NCBI RefSeq assembly: GCF_015694425.1 | Contig: NZ_JADQDN010000007.1 | Coordinates: forward strand, 62,001 to 126,000 | Reading direction: 5' to 3' | From: Microvirga terrestris | GTDB lineage: Bacteria > Pseudomonadota > Alphaproteobacteria > Rhizobiales > Beijerinckiaceae | DNA length: 64,000 bases | Shown here: one piece after another, positions 9,158-18,257 of the stretch | Layout of the letters: each line of letters begins with the position of its first letter | Numbering within the stretch: position 1 is the first letter of the stretch | Position numbers and translations under genes: made by a program | The notes under the pieces: generated by a model | What the model was told of the DNA's origin: nothing | What the model saw: only the letters and a program-made list of their open reading frames with translations | Database searches by the model: none

Positions 9158-10065
9158 CCGGCTTGAACACGATCGGGCGCAGCCTGCTGCGAGACGATGC
9201 GAATATCCCTGTAAAGTATTCTCAGGTGTCGAGGCAAGCTACATCGGCCGGACACGTGCTGAGGATTCTCAGAAGTATCAAGCCCGGACTTGTTCTGTCC
9301 TGGCTCGTCATGGGCGTCGTCGTGTTCTGGGCGCTGTTCCCGCAATGGTTCACCAGCTACAGCGCAACAGTCGGTGTCGCACGCCAGCAGCTTCGCGCAC
9401 CGAGCGCAGACCACTGGCTCGGTACCGATGCCTTGGGGCGTGATCTTCTCGCCCGCATCATCTATGGCGCGGGCAATTCGCTCTCGGGGGCCCTTGTGGC
9501 GGTCGGCGTTGGCCTGATGGTGGGAACCACGCTCGGCATCGTTGCGGGATCGGCCCGCGGGAGGATCGACGGGGCGATCATGCGCGGCGTCGACGTGCTG
9601 CTGTCGATCCCGCAGCTCCTCCTGTCGCTCAGCATCGTCATCCTGCTCGGCTTCGGCATCGTGAATGCCGCCATCGCGGTCGGTATCACATCGATCGCCA
9701 GCTTCGCGCGGCTTGCCCGCTCAGAGGTGGTGCGGGTTCGCGCCAGTGATTATGTCGAGGCGGCTTTCGGCAGCGGCGGAACATTCAGCCGCGTGCTGCT
9801 GCGCCACATCCTGCCGAACTCCCTGACCTCCGTGATCGCCTTTGCAGCCCTGCAGCTCGGCTGGGCTATCCTGACGATCTCCACCCTGGGCTTTCTCGGC
9901 TACGGCGCGCCTCCACCCACGCCAGAATGGGGCCTGCTGATCGCCGAGGGGCGTAATTACCTCGCGCGGGCCTGGTGGCTGACGACCATACCGGGAATTG
10001 TCGTGATCCTGGTCGTCCTGTCGGCGAACCGCATTAGCCAGTCCTTTGGAAAGGCCAAGGCATGA
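9154..10065 (+). CDS. ABC transporter permease, DppC type
   Basis: 303 residues. The N-terminal 45 residues are a soluble extension, followed by about six membrane segments. Family signs are LGTDALGRDLLARIIYGAGN and the EAA loop near YVEAAFGSGGTFSRVLLRHILPNS. It overlaps the preceding permease and the following ATPase gene by four bases each, so the transporter genes form one tight translational unit. Confidence 0.92.
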   Translation: MTGLNTIGRSLLRDDANIPVKYSQVSRQATSAGHVLRILRSIKPGLVLSWLVMGVVVFWALFPQWFTSYSATVGVARQQLRAPSADHWLGTDALGRDLLARIIYGAGNSLSGALVAVGVGLMVGTTLGIVAGSARGRIDGAIMRGVDVLLSIPQLLLSLSIVILLGFGIVNAAIAVGITSIASFARLARSEVVRVRASDYVEAAFGSGGTFSRVLLRHILPNSLTSVIAFAALQLGWAILTISTLGFLGYGAPPPTPEWGLLIAEGRNYLARAWWLTTIPGIVVILVVLSANRISQSFGKAKA

Positions 10066-11735
10066 CCACGGCGATCAATATAAAGACTGTTTCTGCAGAC
10101 GCGGCGAACCTGCCAATCCTTGAGATCAGAAATCTCGCGGTGGGCTATCGTGGCAATCAGGGATTTCAACGGGTCGTCCACGATGTTTCGCTTCTCGTAC
10201 GTCCGGGCGAAGTCGTAGCTCTCGTCGGCGAGTCGGGATCGGGAAAGACTACCATGGCACAGGCCGTGATCGGGCTCTTAGCCGAGAACGGCCGGCTTGA
10301 GGGTGGGGCGATCCGGCTCAACGGCACCGATATCTCCGGATGGTCGCAGAAGCAGCTCGACACCATCCGTGGCAGGCAGATCAGCCTGATCCCGCAGGAT
10401 CCGACAACTTCGCTTAATCCGGTCAAGACCATCGGCGCGCAGGTCGCCGAAGTGCTCCAGATCCACCGCCAGGGCAGCCGGGCGGAGATCGATGCACGGG
10501 TCATTGAGCTCCTGACCCGCGTCGGCCTCTCCCAGCCGGAGTTGCGCGCCAAGCAATATCCGCACGAATTGTCGGGCGGCATGCGTCAGCGCGTACTTAT
10601 TGCCATTGCGGTCGCCCTGCGCCCGGCCCTGATCATCGCCGACGAGCCCACCAGCGCCCTCGACGTGACGGTGCAGAAGCGCATCCTGGACCTGATCGAT
10701 GAACTGCGTCGCGAATACGGCACGGCGGTTCTCCTGGTGACACACGACCTAGGCGTCGCGGCCGACCGGGCGAACCATATCGTGGTGCTCAAAGGTGGGC
10801 GCATTCAGGAGCAGGGGCCGATAGCGGAAGTGCTCGCCTCTCCACGGTGCGAATATACCCGCAAGCTTCTGGCCGATGCGCCCTCGCTCGGGAAGACCCG
10901 CTCCGCCTTCCGCGTGAGATCCCGGCCCATCGTCGGACCCGATGATGCCATCGTGGTCGAGAACCTCGTGCAGGATTTTGCACTCGGCGGAAAACGCGAC
11001 GTCTTTCGAGCGGTGGACGGGGTGTCCTTCACTGTCCAACGGGGAACGACCCATGCCATCGTGGGCGAATCCGGCTCGGGCAAGACGACGGCGGCGCGCA
11101 GCATCGTCGGCTTTCAGAAGCCTACCTCGGGACGCGTCTTTGTCGACGGGACCGAAGTGACGACTTTGCGAGGCGAGAACCTGCGCCGGCTCCGGAAGAC
11201 GATCCAACTCGTCTACCAGAATCCGTTCGCCTCCCTCGATCCGCGGCAGACCATCTTTCAGATCGTCGAGGAGCCGCTGCTGAACTTCGATCCCCTGCCG
11301 CGGGAGGATCGTGCGAGGAAGGTCCATGCCATTCTCGATCGGGTCGACCTTCCTCAATCGGTTCTGACCCGCAGGCCTCATGCTCTTTCTGGCGGGCAGC
11401 GGCAACGCGTCGCCATCGCCCGTGCGCTCGTGCTCGACCCGCAGGTGCTGGTGCTGGACGAGGCTGTCTCGGCCCTCGATGTCACGGTACAGGCGCAGAT
11501 CCTTGAGCTTCTCGATGAGCTTCAGCAGGCGTTGGGGCTGACGTACCTCTTCATCTCCCATGATCTCGCAGTAGTCCGCCAGATCTCGGATACGGTTTCG
11601 GTCCTTCACAACGGTCGTCAGGTCGACGGCGGTCCCGTCGAGGATGTGTTTCAACGCCCGGGCAGCGCCTACACGCGCGAACTCATCAGCGCGATCCCTG
11701 GACAGCGCAATGCCAACCAGCACTCATTCCAATAG
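10062..11735 (+). CDS. Fused double ATPase of a peptide-type importer (DppD-DppF fusion)
   Basis: 557 residues holding two complete ABC ATPases in one chain. The first has Walker A GESGSGKTT, signature LSGGMRQR and Walker B LIIADEPTSALD. The second has Walker A GESGSGKTT, signature LSGGQRQR and Walker B VLVLDEAVSALD. In the second Walker B the usual Pro-Thr after Glu is Ala-Val, a variant also seen in other fused importer ATPases. A single polypeptide therefore supplies both nucleotide-binding sites for the two permeases just upstream. It resembles GsiA-type fusions. Confidence 0.93.
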   Translation: MTTAINIKTVSADAANLPILEIRNLAVGYRGNQGFQRVVHDVSLLVRPGEVVALVGESGSGKTTMAQAVIGLLAENGRLEGGAIRLNGTDISGWSQKQLDTIRGRQISLIPQDPTTSLNPVKTIGAQVAEVLQIHRQGSRAEIDARVIELLTRVGLSQPELRAKQYPHELSGGMRQRVLIAIAVALRPALIIADEPTSALDVTVQKRILDLIDELRREYGTAVLLVTHDLGVAADRANHIVVLKGGRIQEQGPIAEVLASPRCEYTRKLLADAPSLGKTRSAFRVRSRPIVGPDDAIVVENLVQDFALGGKRDVFRAVDGVSFTVQRGTTHAIVGESGSGKTTAARSIVGFQKPTSGRVFVDGTEVTTLRGENLRRLRKTIQLVYQNPFASLDPRQTIFQIVEEPLLNFDPLPREDRARKVHAILDRVDLPQSVLTRRPHALSGGQRQRVAIARALVLDPQVLVLDEAVSALDVTVQAQILELLDELQQALGLTYLFISHDLAVVRQISDTVSVLHNGRQVDGGPVEDVFQRPGSAYTRELISAIPGQRNANQHSFQ

Positions 11736-11753
11736 GCAAAGGGAAGCAGTCCG

Positions 11754-12800
11754 ATGACACAATCTTCGCAGCGTAAACGGCTCGGCTTTTTTACTCGCCT
11801 GTTGGATGAGGCCAGTGCAGGCGAGCGTTACCGCCTTGCAGCAGACCAGATCATCCAAGCGGAGCAGCACGGGTTCGACTCGGCTTGGGTCGCGCAGCAC
11901 CATTTCCACGAGGCGGAAGGCGGTCTCCCTTCACCTCTGGTCTTCCTGTCCCATGTGGCGGCGCGAACCTCGAGAATCCGTCTCGGCACCGGCATCATCA
12001 CCTTGCCGCTCGAGAATCCGGTGCGCGTGGCGGAAGACGCAGTCGTGCTCGACCTGCTGTCCGGTGGTCGCCTCGAGGTCGGCGTCGGAACAGGCGGCAC
12101 TCCCTCGTCCTTCACGGCATTCGGCCTGGACAGCGCTAGCCGATCCGAGATCTACGATCGAAGTCTCGCTACCGTCAGGGATGCCTGGAACGGTCGACCT
12201 CTGAACGGCGGTGATTCCCTGTATCCCGCTGCACCGGGCCTGAACGACCGCGTCTGGCAGGCGACCTTCTCCGTCGGGGGAGGCATTCGCGCCGGAAAGG
12301 CCGGCGACGGTCTCATGCTCTCGCGCACGCAGCCCCGGCCGAAGGATGCGCCACAGGCAACTCTCCCCGACATTCAGCATCCCATCATCGACGCCTATCT
12401 CGAGGCGCTTCCTGAAAGCCGGGAGCCGCGCATCGTCGCGTCCCGTTCGCTGTTCGTTGCAGACAGCAGGAGGGAGGCATTGCGCCTCGCGGAAAAGGGG
12501 TTGCGTCGTGTTGCGGCCGATTTCGCAGCCAAGGGGCACGTGATCCCGGGTGACACTCTGGTGGACCTCCTTACCGCCCTCGACACACATGTCGGCACGC
12601 CTCAGGACGTGATCGAGAGCCTGAGCCGCGACACCACCCTGCCGCGGGTGACGGACCTCGTGTTCCAGGTCCACTCGGTCGATCCGCCGCACGAATACAT
12701 CCTGCGATCGATCGAACTCATCTCCAGCGAGGTCGCCCCGGCCCTCGGCTGGCAGAACCCTGTAGAGAAGTCCCCGAAGCGCGTCGCCCTCGTGCGTTGA
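11754..12800 (+). CDS. LLM-class FMN-dependent luciferase-like monooxygenase
   Basis: 348 residues with the bacterial luciferase-like TIM barrel fold: KRLGFFTRLLD at the N-terminus, then SAWVAQHHFHEAEGGLPSPL, RIRLGTGIITLPLENPVRVAEDAVVLD and RLEVGVGTGG. Such enzymes use reduced FMN and oxygen to oxidise, desulfurise or dealkylate a small substrate. The FMN reductase gene at 14148 in the same operon would supply the reduced flavin. It looks like the family named after KPN_01858 in protein-family databases (recalled, not checked). The substrate is presumably what the upstream importer brings in, but is unknown. Confidence 0.85.
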   Translation: MTQSSQRKRLGFFTRLLDEASAGERYRLAADQIIQAEQHGFDSAWVAQHHFHEAEGGLPSPLVFLSHVAARTSRIRLGTGIITLPLENPVRVAEDAVVLDLLSGGRLEVGVGTGGTPSSFTAFGLDSASRSEIYDRSLATVRDAWNGRPLNGGDSLYPAAPGLNDRVWQATFSVGGGIRAGKAGDGLMLSRTQPRPKDAPQATLPDIQHPIIDAYLEALPESREPRIVASRSLFVADSRREALRLAEKGLRRVAADFAAKGHVIPGDTLVDLLTALDTHVGTPQDVIESLSRDTTLPRVTDLVFQVHSVDPPHEYILRSIELISSEVAPALGWQNPVEKSPKRVALVR

Positions 12801-12835
12801 GCCTGCCACGTCAACCATTGGAATGTGAGAAGACC

Positions 12836-13501
12836 ATGAGCACCATCATACCGGATGTCATCGATCATCTTGCCGGGATTCGGCCGGGATCCAGCCTCGA
12901 CAGGTTGAGGGATCAGCGGCCGCAAGCCCGGGAAAACGCACAGAAGAGCTATCTGGCCCTCTTCCAACCTGAGTTCCCCGGCGACGTCACCCCGCTCGAC
13001 CGCTACGCCGTTGCAACCTTCGTGGCCGGTCTCCATCGTCAGCCGCATGTTGCCGAATTTTATGCTGCAGATCTAAAGACGCTCGGCTCTCCAGAGATCG
13101 CTGCGACTCTCGCGTCTGAGATCGCCCGGGGCGCGACGGAAGGTCCCTATGGCCGCTATCCGCGGGGTCCGCTCACCATCGAGGATGTGGAGGGACCGGA
13201 CTATCGGATTTCCGAAGATCACAAAGATCGTCTCGGAGTTCGGCTCGCTGCAGCGTTCGAGCATGCGCACCTGCTCGTCCTTCATCCGCGAGACGCAAGC
13301 CCGGCTGCCTTGCAGAAGCTCCTCGATGCCGGCTGGTCAACGACGGACATCGTCACCCTGTCACAGCTGGTATCCTTCCTGTCCTTTCAGATCCGTGTCG
13401 TTGCAGGTCTGCGAGCTCTCGCAGGAGCGTCCGCAGTTGAAACCGCCGATGCGAAGTTTCCGCAGATCTTCACGGGTGTCCTCGCATCCGGCGCGGTTTG
13501 A
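12836..13501 (+). CDS. CMD-domain protein (carboxymuconolactone decarboxylase/AhpD-like)
   Basis: 221 residues from ATG 12836; an in-frame upstream start would overlap the preceding gene without better support. The chain has the all-helical look of CMD/AhpD proteins, with QPHVAEFYAADLKTLG and TTDIVTLSQLVSFLSFQIRV. I see no CxxC pair, so unlike its neighbour it lacks the usual redox dithiol. It resembles the family named after Avi_7170. A plausible role is a non-redox partner of the protein encoded next. Confidence 0.75.
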   Translation: MSTIIPDVIDHLAGIRPGSSLDRLRDQRPQARENAQKSYLALFQPEFPGDVTPLDRYAVATFVAGLHRQPHVAEFYAADLKTLGSPEIAATLASEIARGATEGPYGRYPRGPLTIEDVEGPDYRISEDHKDRLGVRLAAAFEHAHLLVLHPRDASPAALQKLLDAGWSTTDIVTLSQLVSFLSFQIRVVAGLRALAGASAVETADAKFPQIFTGVLASGAV

Positions 13502-13515
13502 GAAGGAACATATCC

Positions 13516-14133
13516 ATGACCGAGACTACGCTGTCGCATCCTGATAACCGCGAACCTACCGCTTTCACGCAGGACGAACTGGGCTGGCTGCCCTGGCTCG
13601 AACCGTTTCCCGTCGAGGAATTGACAGAGAGGCACTGGTCCGGTCTCGTCGACGTATCGCGGGCCAAGTCACCTTACTTTCTTCTTCTCGCCCGTGATCC
13701 CGATGTGCTGCAGGCCCGAACGAAAACCGACAAGGATATCTTCTACAACACGAGCAATGGCCTTCCCCGGGCCGAGCGGGAACTGGCCGCAACAGCCACC
13801 TCACGCGCCAACGGCTGCATCTTCTGCGCGTCCGTCCATTCCCGATTCGCCACGCAATATTCCAAGCGGCGTGCGGACGTTCAGCGTATCCTGGACGAGG
13901 GCGTAGAGACGGACATCGACAGGCGCTGGAACGCCATCATTGAGGCCTCGGTGGCGTTGACCAATACGCCGATCGCGTTCGACCACAGGCAGGTCGCGGC
14001 TTTGCGTGCGGCAGGGCTCGACGATCTGGAGATTGTGGACGTCGTCAATGGCGCAGCCTTCTTCAACTGGGCGAACAGGCTGATGCTCTCCCTGGGCGAG
14101 CCAACGCCTCCCGCTAAGGCCCAGCTCGTCTGA
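13516..14133 (+). CDS. Alkylhydroperoxidase-domain (AhpD-like) protein with CxxC
   Basis: 205 residues; I start at ATG 13516 with AGAAGGA upstream (GTG/TTG-type starts slightly earlier are possible). The AhpD core is visible: RANGCIFCASVHSRFATQYS has the CxxC-x2-H redox motif of peroxidase-type CMD proteins. It resembles the family named after Avi_7169. Together with the CMD protein and luciferase-like enzyme it may remove a peroxide or process a hydroperoxide formed by the monooxygenase; that is inference from context. Confidence 0.8.
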   Translation: MTETTLSHPDNREPTAFTQDELGWLPWLEPFPVEELTERHWSGLVDVSRAKSPYFLLLARDPDVLQARTKTDKDIFYNTSNGLPRAERELAATATSRANGCIFCASVHSRFATQYSKRRADVQRILDEGVETDIDRRWNAIIEASVALTNTPIAFDHRQVAALRAAGLDDLEIVDVVNGAAFFNWANRLMLSLGEPTPPAKAQLV

Positions 14134-14147
14134 CAAGGGAGGCAACG

Positions 14148-14747
14148 ATGATTCGACCGCGTGTCGTCATTTTTTGCGGCAACTTTCGCCGACCCTCACG
14201 CAGTCGCATTCTGGCGGAGGCACTCGGCGCTGAAGTCGGACGCCGGATACCGGTCGACCTGAAGGTTTACGACATCCTTGATGCCGGTCCGGGCTTCGGT
14301 TCGGCACTGGCACGAGCCGATCTGCCGCTGCCGGCTGCGCGCATCATCGACGAGATCGAGAGCGCAGATGCGTTGATTGTCGGCACGCCTGTCTACAAGG
14401 GCGCCTATACCGGTCTGTTCAAGCATCTGATCGACTTCGTCGATCCAGGGCGACTGGCAGGCAAGCCGGTGGCGCTTACCGCAACAGGGGGAGGACTGCG
14501 CCACGCGCTCATGGTTGAGCACGCTCTCCGCCCATTGTTCGGCTTCTTTGCCGCCCTGACCGTCCCCACGGCAGTCTATGCGTCGGAGACGGATTTCACG
14601 GAAATCAGTGATGAGGCCGGGCACATCGTGACCGATGCCGGCATCCGTGCACGACTTGCTGGCGCAGCGGACGAACTCTCCCGGCTCATTCCGAAGCGTG
14701 CGGGTGTTGCGGAAGCCATCGTTCAACCTGCCCGCGTCGCACGATGA
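14148..14747 (+). CDS. NADPH-dependent FMN reductase (MsuE/SsuE type)
   Basis: 199 residues with a flavodoxin-like fold. VVIFCGNFRRPSRSR is the phosphate-binding loop and ADALIVGTPVYKGAYTGLFKHLIDFVDP is the hallmark segment of SsuE/MsuE-type reductases. It should make reduced FMN for the luciferase-like monooxygenase of the same operon. It is the last gene of the operon; no clear terminator follows. Confidence 0.88.
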   Translation: MIRPRVVIFCGNFRRPSRSRILAEALGAEVGRRIPVDLKVYDILDAGPGFGSALARADLPLPAARIIDEIESADALIVGTPVYKGAYTGLFKHLIDFVDPGRLAGKPVALTATGGGLRHALMVEHALRPLFGFFAALTVPTAVYASETDFTEISDEAGHIVTDAGIRARLAGAADELSRLIPKRAGVAEAIVQPARVAR

Positions 14748-15314
14748 TAGACTTCTCTTGAAATGTTATCCCTCAACTTTCGAAAGACCTGCACGATAGA
14801 TTGCCAGCGTATCTGCTCGACGATAGCCTTCGGCCAGAACGCGGGCTGTGATGACCAGGATTGGTCGCTGGTCGCCCGCACTCTGTACTCAGCAATATGA
14901 AGCGCGGACTAGCCTTTCGGATGCAAGCCTCTTTTGCGCGGGGTTCTGCCTACCGGAAGTGAGAGTAATCCCGCTCTGATTATCCCAGTTGGTATTCCTC
15001 TCCAATTCCCGACAGTATTGTGCGTGGCACTACTCGGACCAAAGGGCTTGGTCTGCTTTGGCTGGTCAGGCGACATTCGTCGAGCGGTTGGGAAGTGAAG
15101 TTTCAATCAGAGCTGGCACCTCTCCAAAGATCGAAGTATTGTTTCAAGAGCCCGGTATTTGAGCTTGCGCCGCTTTTCTGGGCAGAAATCGTTGTAGCGC
15201 TCGAACTCCTGGGCATTCACCTCTTAGGCCACTATCTCCTCGTCGGTCCTGGCACGGTTCTTGCATATTGCCCCATGCTGCACCTGAAGCAGGGCAGGCA
15301 AGGGAGAAGGACCT
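14748..15314. other. 567-bp intergenic region before urtA
   Basis: No convincing gene. Short open frames on both strands show no recognisable domain. The only strong signal is the sigma-54-type promoter at 15250-15265. I looked for NtrC-type dyads upstream of it and found none that I trust; a weak GTGC-N3-GCAC dyad sits at 15020-15030. Confidence 0.5.
15250..15265 (+). promoter_or_regulatory. Sigma-54 (RpoN) promoter of the urt-ure operon
   Basis: TGGCACGGTTCTTGCA matches the -24/-12 consensus TGGCAC-N5-TTGCA exactly. The start site expected about 12 bases after the -12 element would leave a leader of about 40 bases before the urtA ribosome site GGGAGAAGGA. Nitrogen-limitation control through NtrC is the usual arrangement for urea uptake genes and is inferred here. 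Confidence 0.85.
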
Positions 15315-16604
15315 ATGTCGATATTCAACATGTCGCGGAGAAGCTTGATGGCGTTGGCAGCAGCCGCTCTGGTTTCTGGCGCCACGGCTGAAGCCGCAAA
15401 AGCAGAGGAAACGATCAAGGTAGGGGTTCTCCACTCATTGTCGGGCACGATGGCCATCAGCGAGACGACCCTAAAGGATGTCATGCTGATGCTTGTGGAA
15501 GAGCAGAACAGGAAGGGCGGGTTGCTCGGCAAGAAGCTTGAGGCGGTTGTCGTCGATCCGGCTTCAAACTGGCCGCTCTTCGCCGAGAAGGCTCGCGAAC
15601 TCGTCAGCCAGCACAAGGTTTCCGCTGTCTTCGGCGCTTGGACCTCCGTATCGCGCAAATCGGTGCTGCCGGTCTTCAAGGAACTCAACAGCATCCTGTT
15701 TTACCCTGTTCAATACGAGGGCGAGGAGAGCGAGCGGAATGTGTTCTACACAGGCGCTGCACCCAACCAGCAGGCGATCCCAGCGGTCGACTACCTTGCC
15801 AAGGAAGAGAAGGTCGAACGCTGGGTTCTGGCGGGAACGGACTACGTCTATCCCCGCACCACTAACAAGATCCTAGAGGCCTATCTGAAGTCTAAGGGCG
15901 TGAAGGCCGAGGACATTATGATCAGCTACACGCCATTCGGTCATTCCGACTGGCAGACCATTGTCGCCAGCATCAAGAAGTTCGGCGCGTCGGGCAAGAA
16001 GACGGCCGTCGTCTCCACGATCAACGGCGACGCCAATGTGCCGTTCTACAAGGAACTCGCCAACCAGGGTGTGAAGGCTACTGACATTCCGATTGTGGCC
16101 TTCTCGGTCGGCGAAGAGGAACTTGCCGGCATCGACACGAGGCCCCTTGTCGGACATCTCGCAGCCTGGAATTATTTCCAGTCGGTCGATACGCCCGAGA
16201 ACAAGGCTTTCATCGAGAAGTGGAAGGCTTACACCAAAAATCCGAAGCGGGTCTCTAACGATCCGATGGAAGCCCATGTGATCGGTTTCAAGATGTGGGT
16301 GAAGGCCGTCGAGAAAGCCGGCACGACAGAGCCGGATAAGGTGATCGATGCCATCGTGGGCATCAAGGTGCCGAACCTCACCGGCGGCGTCTCGGAGATG
16401 CTCCCGAATCACCACATCACTAAGCCGGTGCTGATCGGCGAGATCAAAGAGGATGGCCAGTTCGACACCGTCTGGCAAACCGATGATCTGGTGGCGGGCG
16501 ATGCATGGTCGAAGCATCTCGACGGCTCGAAGGACCTTATCGCCGACTGGCAGACTCTCAAGTGCGGCAACTACAACACCGTAACAAAGAAGTGCGGTTC
16601 CTAG
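15315..16604 (+). CDS. urtA: Urea ABC transporter substrate-binding protein UrtA
   Basis: 429 residues, the usual UrtA length. An N-terminal signal with the RRSLMALAAAALVSG core precedes the mature ETIKVGVLHSLSGTMAISE start, typical of UrtA. The FGAWTSVSRKSVLPVF and LFYPVQYEGEESERNVFY segments are characteristic of urea and short-chain amide receptors. It captures urea in the periplasm for UrtBCDE. A strong ribosome site (GGGAGAAGGA) precedes ATG 15315. Confidence 0.95.
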   Translation: MSIFNMSRRSLMALAAAALVSGATAEAAKAEETIKVGVLHSLSGTMAISETTLKDVMLMLVEEQNRKGGLLGKKLEAVVVDPASNWPLFAEKARELVSQHKVSAVFGAWTSVSRKSVLPVFKELNSILFYPVQYEGEESERNVFYTGAAPNQQAIPAVDYLAKEEKVERWVLAGTDYVYPRTTNKILEAYLKSKGVKAEDIMISYTPFGHSDWQTIVASIKKFGASGKKTAVVSTINGDANVPFYKELANQGVKATDIPIVAFSVGEEELAGIDTRPLVGHLAAWNYFQSVDTPENKAFIEKWKAYTKNPKRVSNDPMEAHVIGFKMWVKAVEKAGTTEPDKVIDAIVGIKVPNLTGGVSEMLPNHHITKPVLIGEIKEDGQFDTVWQTDDLVAGDAWSKHLDGSKDLIADWQTLKCGNYNTVTKKCGS

Positions 16605-16616
16605 CAGATCAAAGAT

Positions 16617-16638
16617 GAGGGCGGCTGCTGCCGCCCTC
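16617..16638 (+). other. Hairpin between urtA and urtB
   Basis: GAGGGCGGC (16617-16625), loop TGCT, GCCGCCCTC (16630-16638): a perfect nine-pair GC-rich stem 13 bases after the urtA stop. No T-run follows, so full termination is unlikely. It probably protects the urtA message or reduces read-through, giving an excess of UrtA. Confidence 0.65.
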
Positions 16639-16664
16639 CCGCTCCCCCGTTATAAGTTCATTTC

Positions 16665-18257
16665 ATGATTGTTTTGCGAAATATCACGCGGGCTCTCGTT
16701 CTGCTGATTGGCATGGCCTCTGCTGTCTTGGCGGGACCTTACGAGGATGCGCTGCCCAACTTCGCCAATGACAGCTATGCTGAAACGGAAGCCGCAATCG
16801 GTGCCGTTGCTGTCAGCGGCAACCCTCTGTCTATCGACGTCGTCGAGGCCCTGCGCGACGGGCGGCTTCTCGTTGGGGCCGGACAGGTCTTCGTTCGTAG
16901 AACCTCCGGAGAACTCGTCAATGCAGCCACGGGTCAGGTATGGGGCGACCAGACTGGCGAGCTGAAACCGGTTCGCGTCAACAATCGCGTGCGCCGCGCC
17001 GTCGAGGCTGCGCTCGGGAGCCTCACATTGCTCAGCTCCGATGCAACGAAGCGCCTGGAGGCGGCGCGCGCCGTGTTCCGCTCCCGGGATGAGACAGCCC
17101 TGCCGACGCTGGAGAAAGCCATTGCGCAGGAGGGCCAGTCGAGGGTCCGGAATGTCCTCGAGAGCGCCCGTGCCGCTATCCTCCTGAGCAAGCAAGATGC
17201 CCTGCCGATGCAGAGGCTCTCTGCCGTAGAAACCCTCCGGAATCGGGGTGATCAGGAAGCCCTCGCTCTCCTGTCCAACCTGCCGTCCAACGCGACATCC
17301 GAAGTCGTAGCAGCTGCGGGAAAGGCGGCCGACGGCATCCGGGCGCGCCTCGCGTTCTGGGAAGCAGTCCAGAACGTCTGGTACGGCATCTCTCTCGGAT
17401 CTGTTCTGCTGCTGGCAGCTATCGGACTTGCCATCACGTTCGGTACCATGGGGGTCATCAACATGGCCCATGGCGAGATGGTGATGCTGGGGGCCTACAC
17501 TACATTCATGGTGCAGGAGTTCATCCGCTCCCAGGCACCCAGTCTGTTCGGAGGCTCGCTTCTCATAGCATTGCCGCTTGCTTTCCTGGTCGCGGGTTCG
17601 GTCGGCGTTCTCCTCGAGAGAACAGTCATCAGGTTCCTTTATGGCCGCTCCCTGGAAACCCTGCTCGCCACGTGGGGAATCTCCCTCATTCTGCAGCAAA
17701 GTGTGCGCACGATCTTCGGACCTACCAACCGGGAGGTTAGCACACCGGCTTGGATGAACGGAGCGCTGGATGTCGGGGCGACGAGCCTGACTTACAATCG
17801 CATTGCCATCGTGGTCTTCGCCTTTGCGGTCTTCGCGATTCTGCTCCTTGTGCTGCGATACACCTCGCTAGGGCTCTACGTGCGGGCTGTTACGCAGAAC
17901 CGGCGTATGGCAGGCTCTATGGGCATCAGGACCAGTCGCATCGACGCGTTGGCGTTTGGGCTAGGATCGGGTGTGGCGGGCATCGCTGGCGTTGCGCTCT
18001 CCCAGATCGACAATGTCAGCCCCAATCTTGGGCAGGGCTACATCATCGATAGCTTCATGGTGGTTGTGTTCGGCGGCGTCGGGAATCTGTGGGGCACGCT
18101 GGTAGGCGCGATGACGCTTGGTATAGCGAACAAGTTGCTTGAACCCTATGCAGGCGCGGTCCTCGGAAAAATCGTCCTGCTCATCGCCATCATCGTCTTT
18201 ATTCAAAGGCGTCCGCGCGGCCTCTTCGCGCTCAAAGGCAGGGCGGTCGAAGCATGA
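16665..18257 (+). CDS. urtB: Urea ABC transporter permease UrtB
   Basis: 530 residues. A signal-like N-terminus and a soluble helical region (about residues 20-235, DETALPTLEKAIAQEG and similar) precede a LivH-type permease with about eight membrane segments (VLLLAAIGLAITFGTMGVIN to the C-terminus). This long N-terminal extension is normal for UrtB and distinguishes it from LivH. It overlaps urtC by four bases. Confidence 0.95.
   Translation: MIVLRNITRALVLLIGMASAVLAGPYEDALPNFANDSYAETEAAIGAVAVSGNPLSIDVVEALRDGRLLVGAGQVFVRRTSGELVNAATGQVWGDQTGELKPVRVNNRVRRAVEAALGSLTLLSSDATKRLEAARAVFRSRDETALPTLEKAIAQEGQSRVRNVLESARAAILLSKQDALPMQRLSAVETLRNRGDQEALALLSNLPSNATSEVVAAAGKAADGIRARLAFWEAVQNVWYGISLGSVLLLAAIGLAITFGTMGVINMAHGEMVMLGAYTTFMVQEFIRSQAPSLFGGSLLIALPLAFLVAGSVGVLLERTVIRFLYGRSLETLLATWGISLILQQSVRTIFGPTNREVSTPAWMNGALDVGATSLTYNRIAIVVFAFAVFAILLLVLRYTSLGLYVRAVTQNRRMAGSMGIRTSRIDALAFGLGSGVAGIAGVALSQIDNVSPNLGQGYIIDSFMVVVFGGVGNLWGTLVGAMTLGIANKLLEPYAGAVLGKIVLLIAIIVFIQRRPRGLFALKGRAVEA

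Noticed and set aside
15020..15030. NtrC-like dyad upstream of the sigma-54 promoter
   Set aside because: GTGC-N3-GCAC has the wrong order and spacing for an NtrC site.
15020..15391. 123-codon open frame overlapping the urtA promoter and start
   Set aside because: Out of frame with urtA, contains the sigma-54 promoter and shows no domain.
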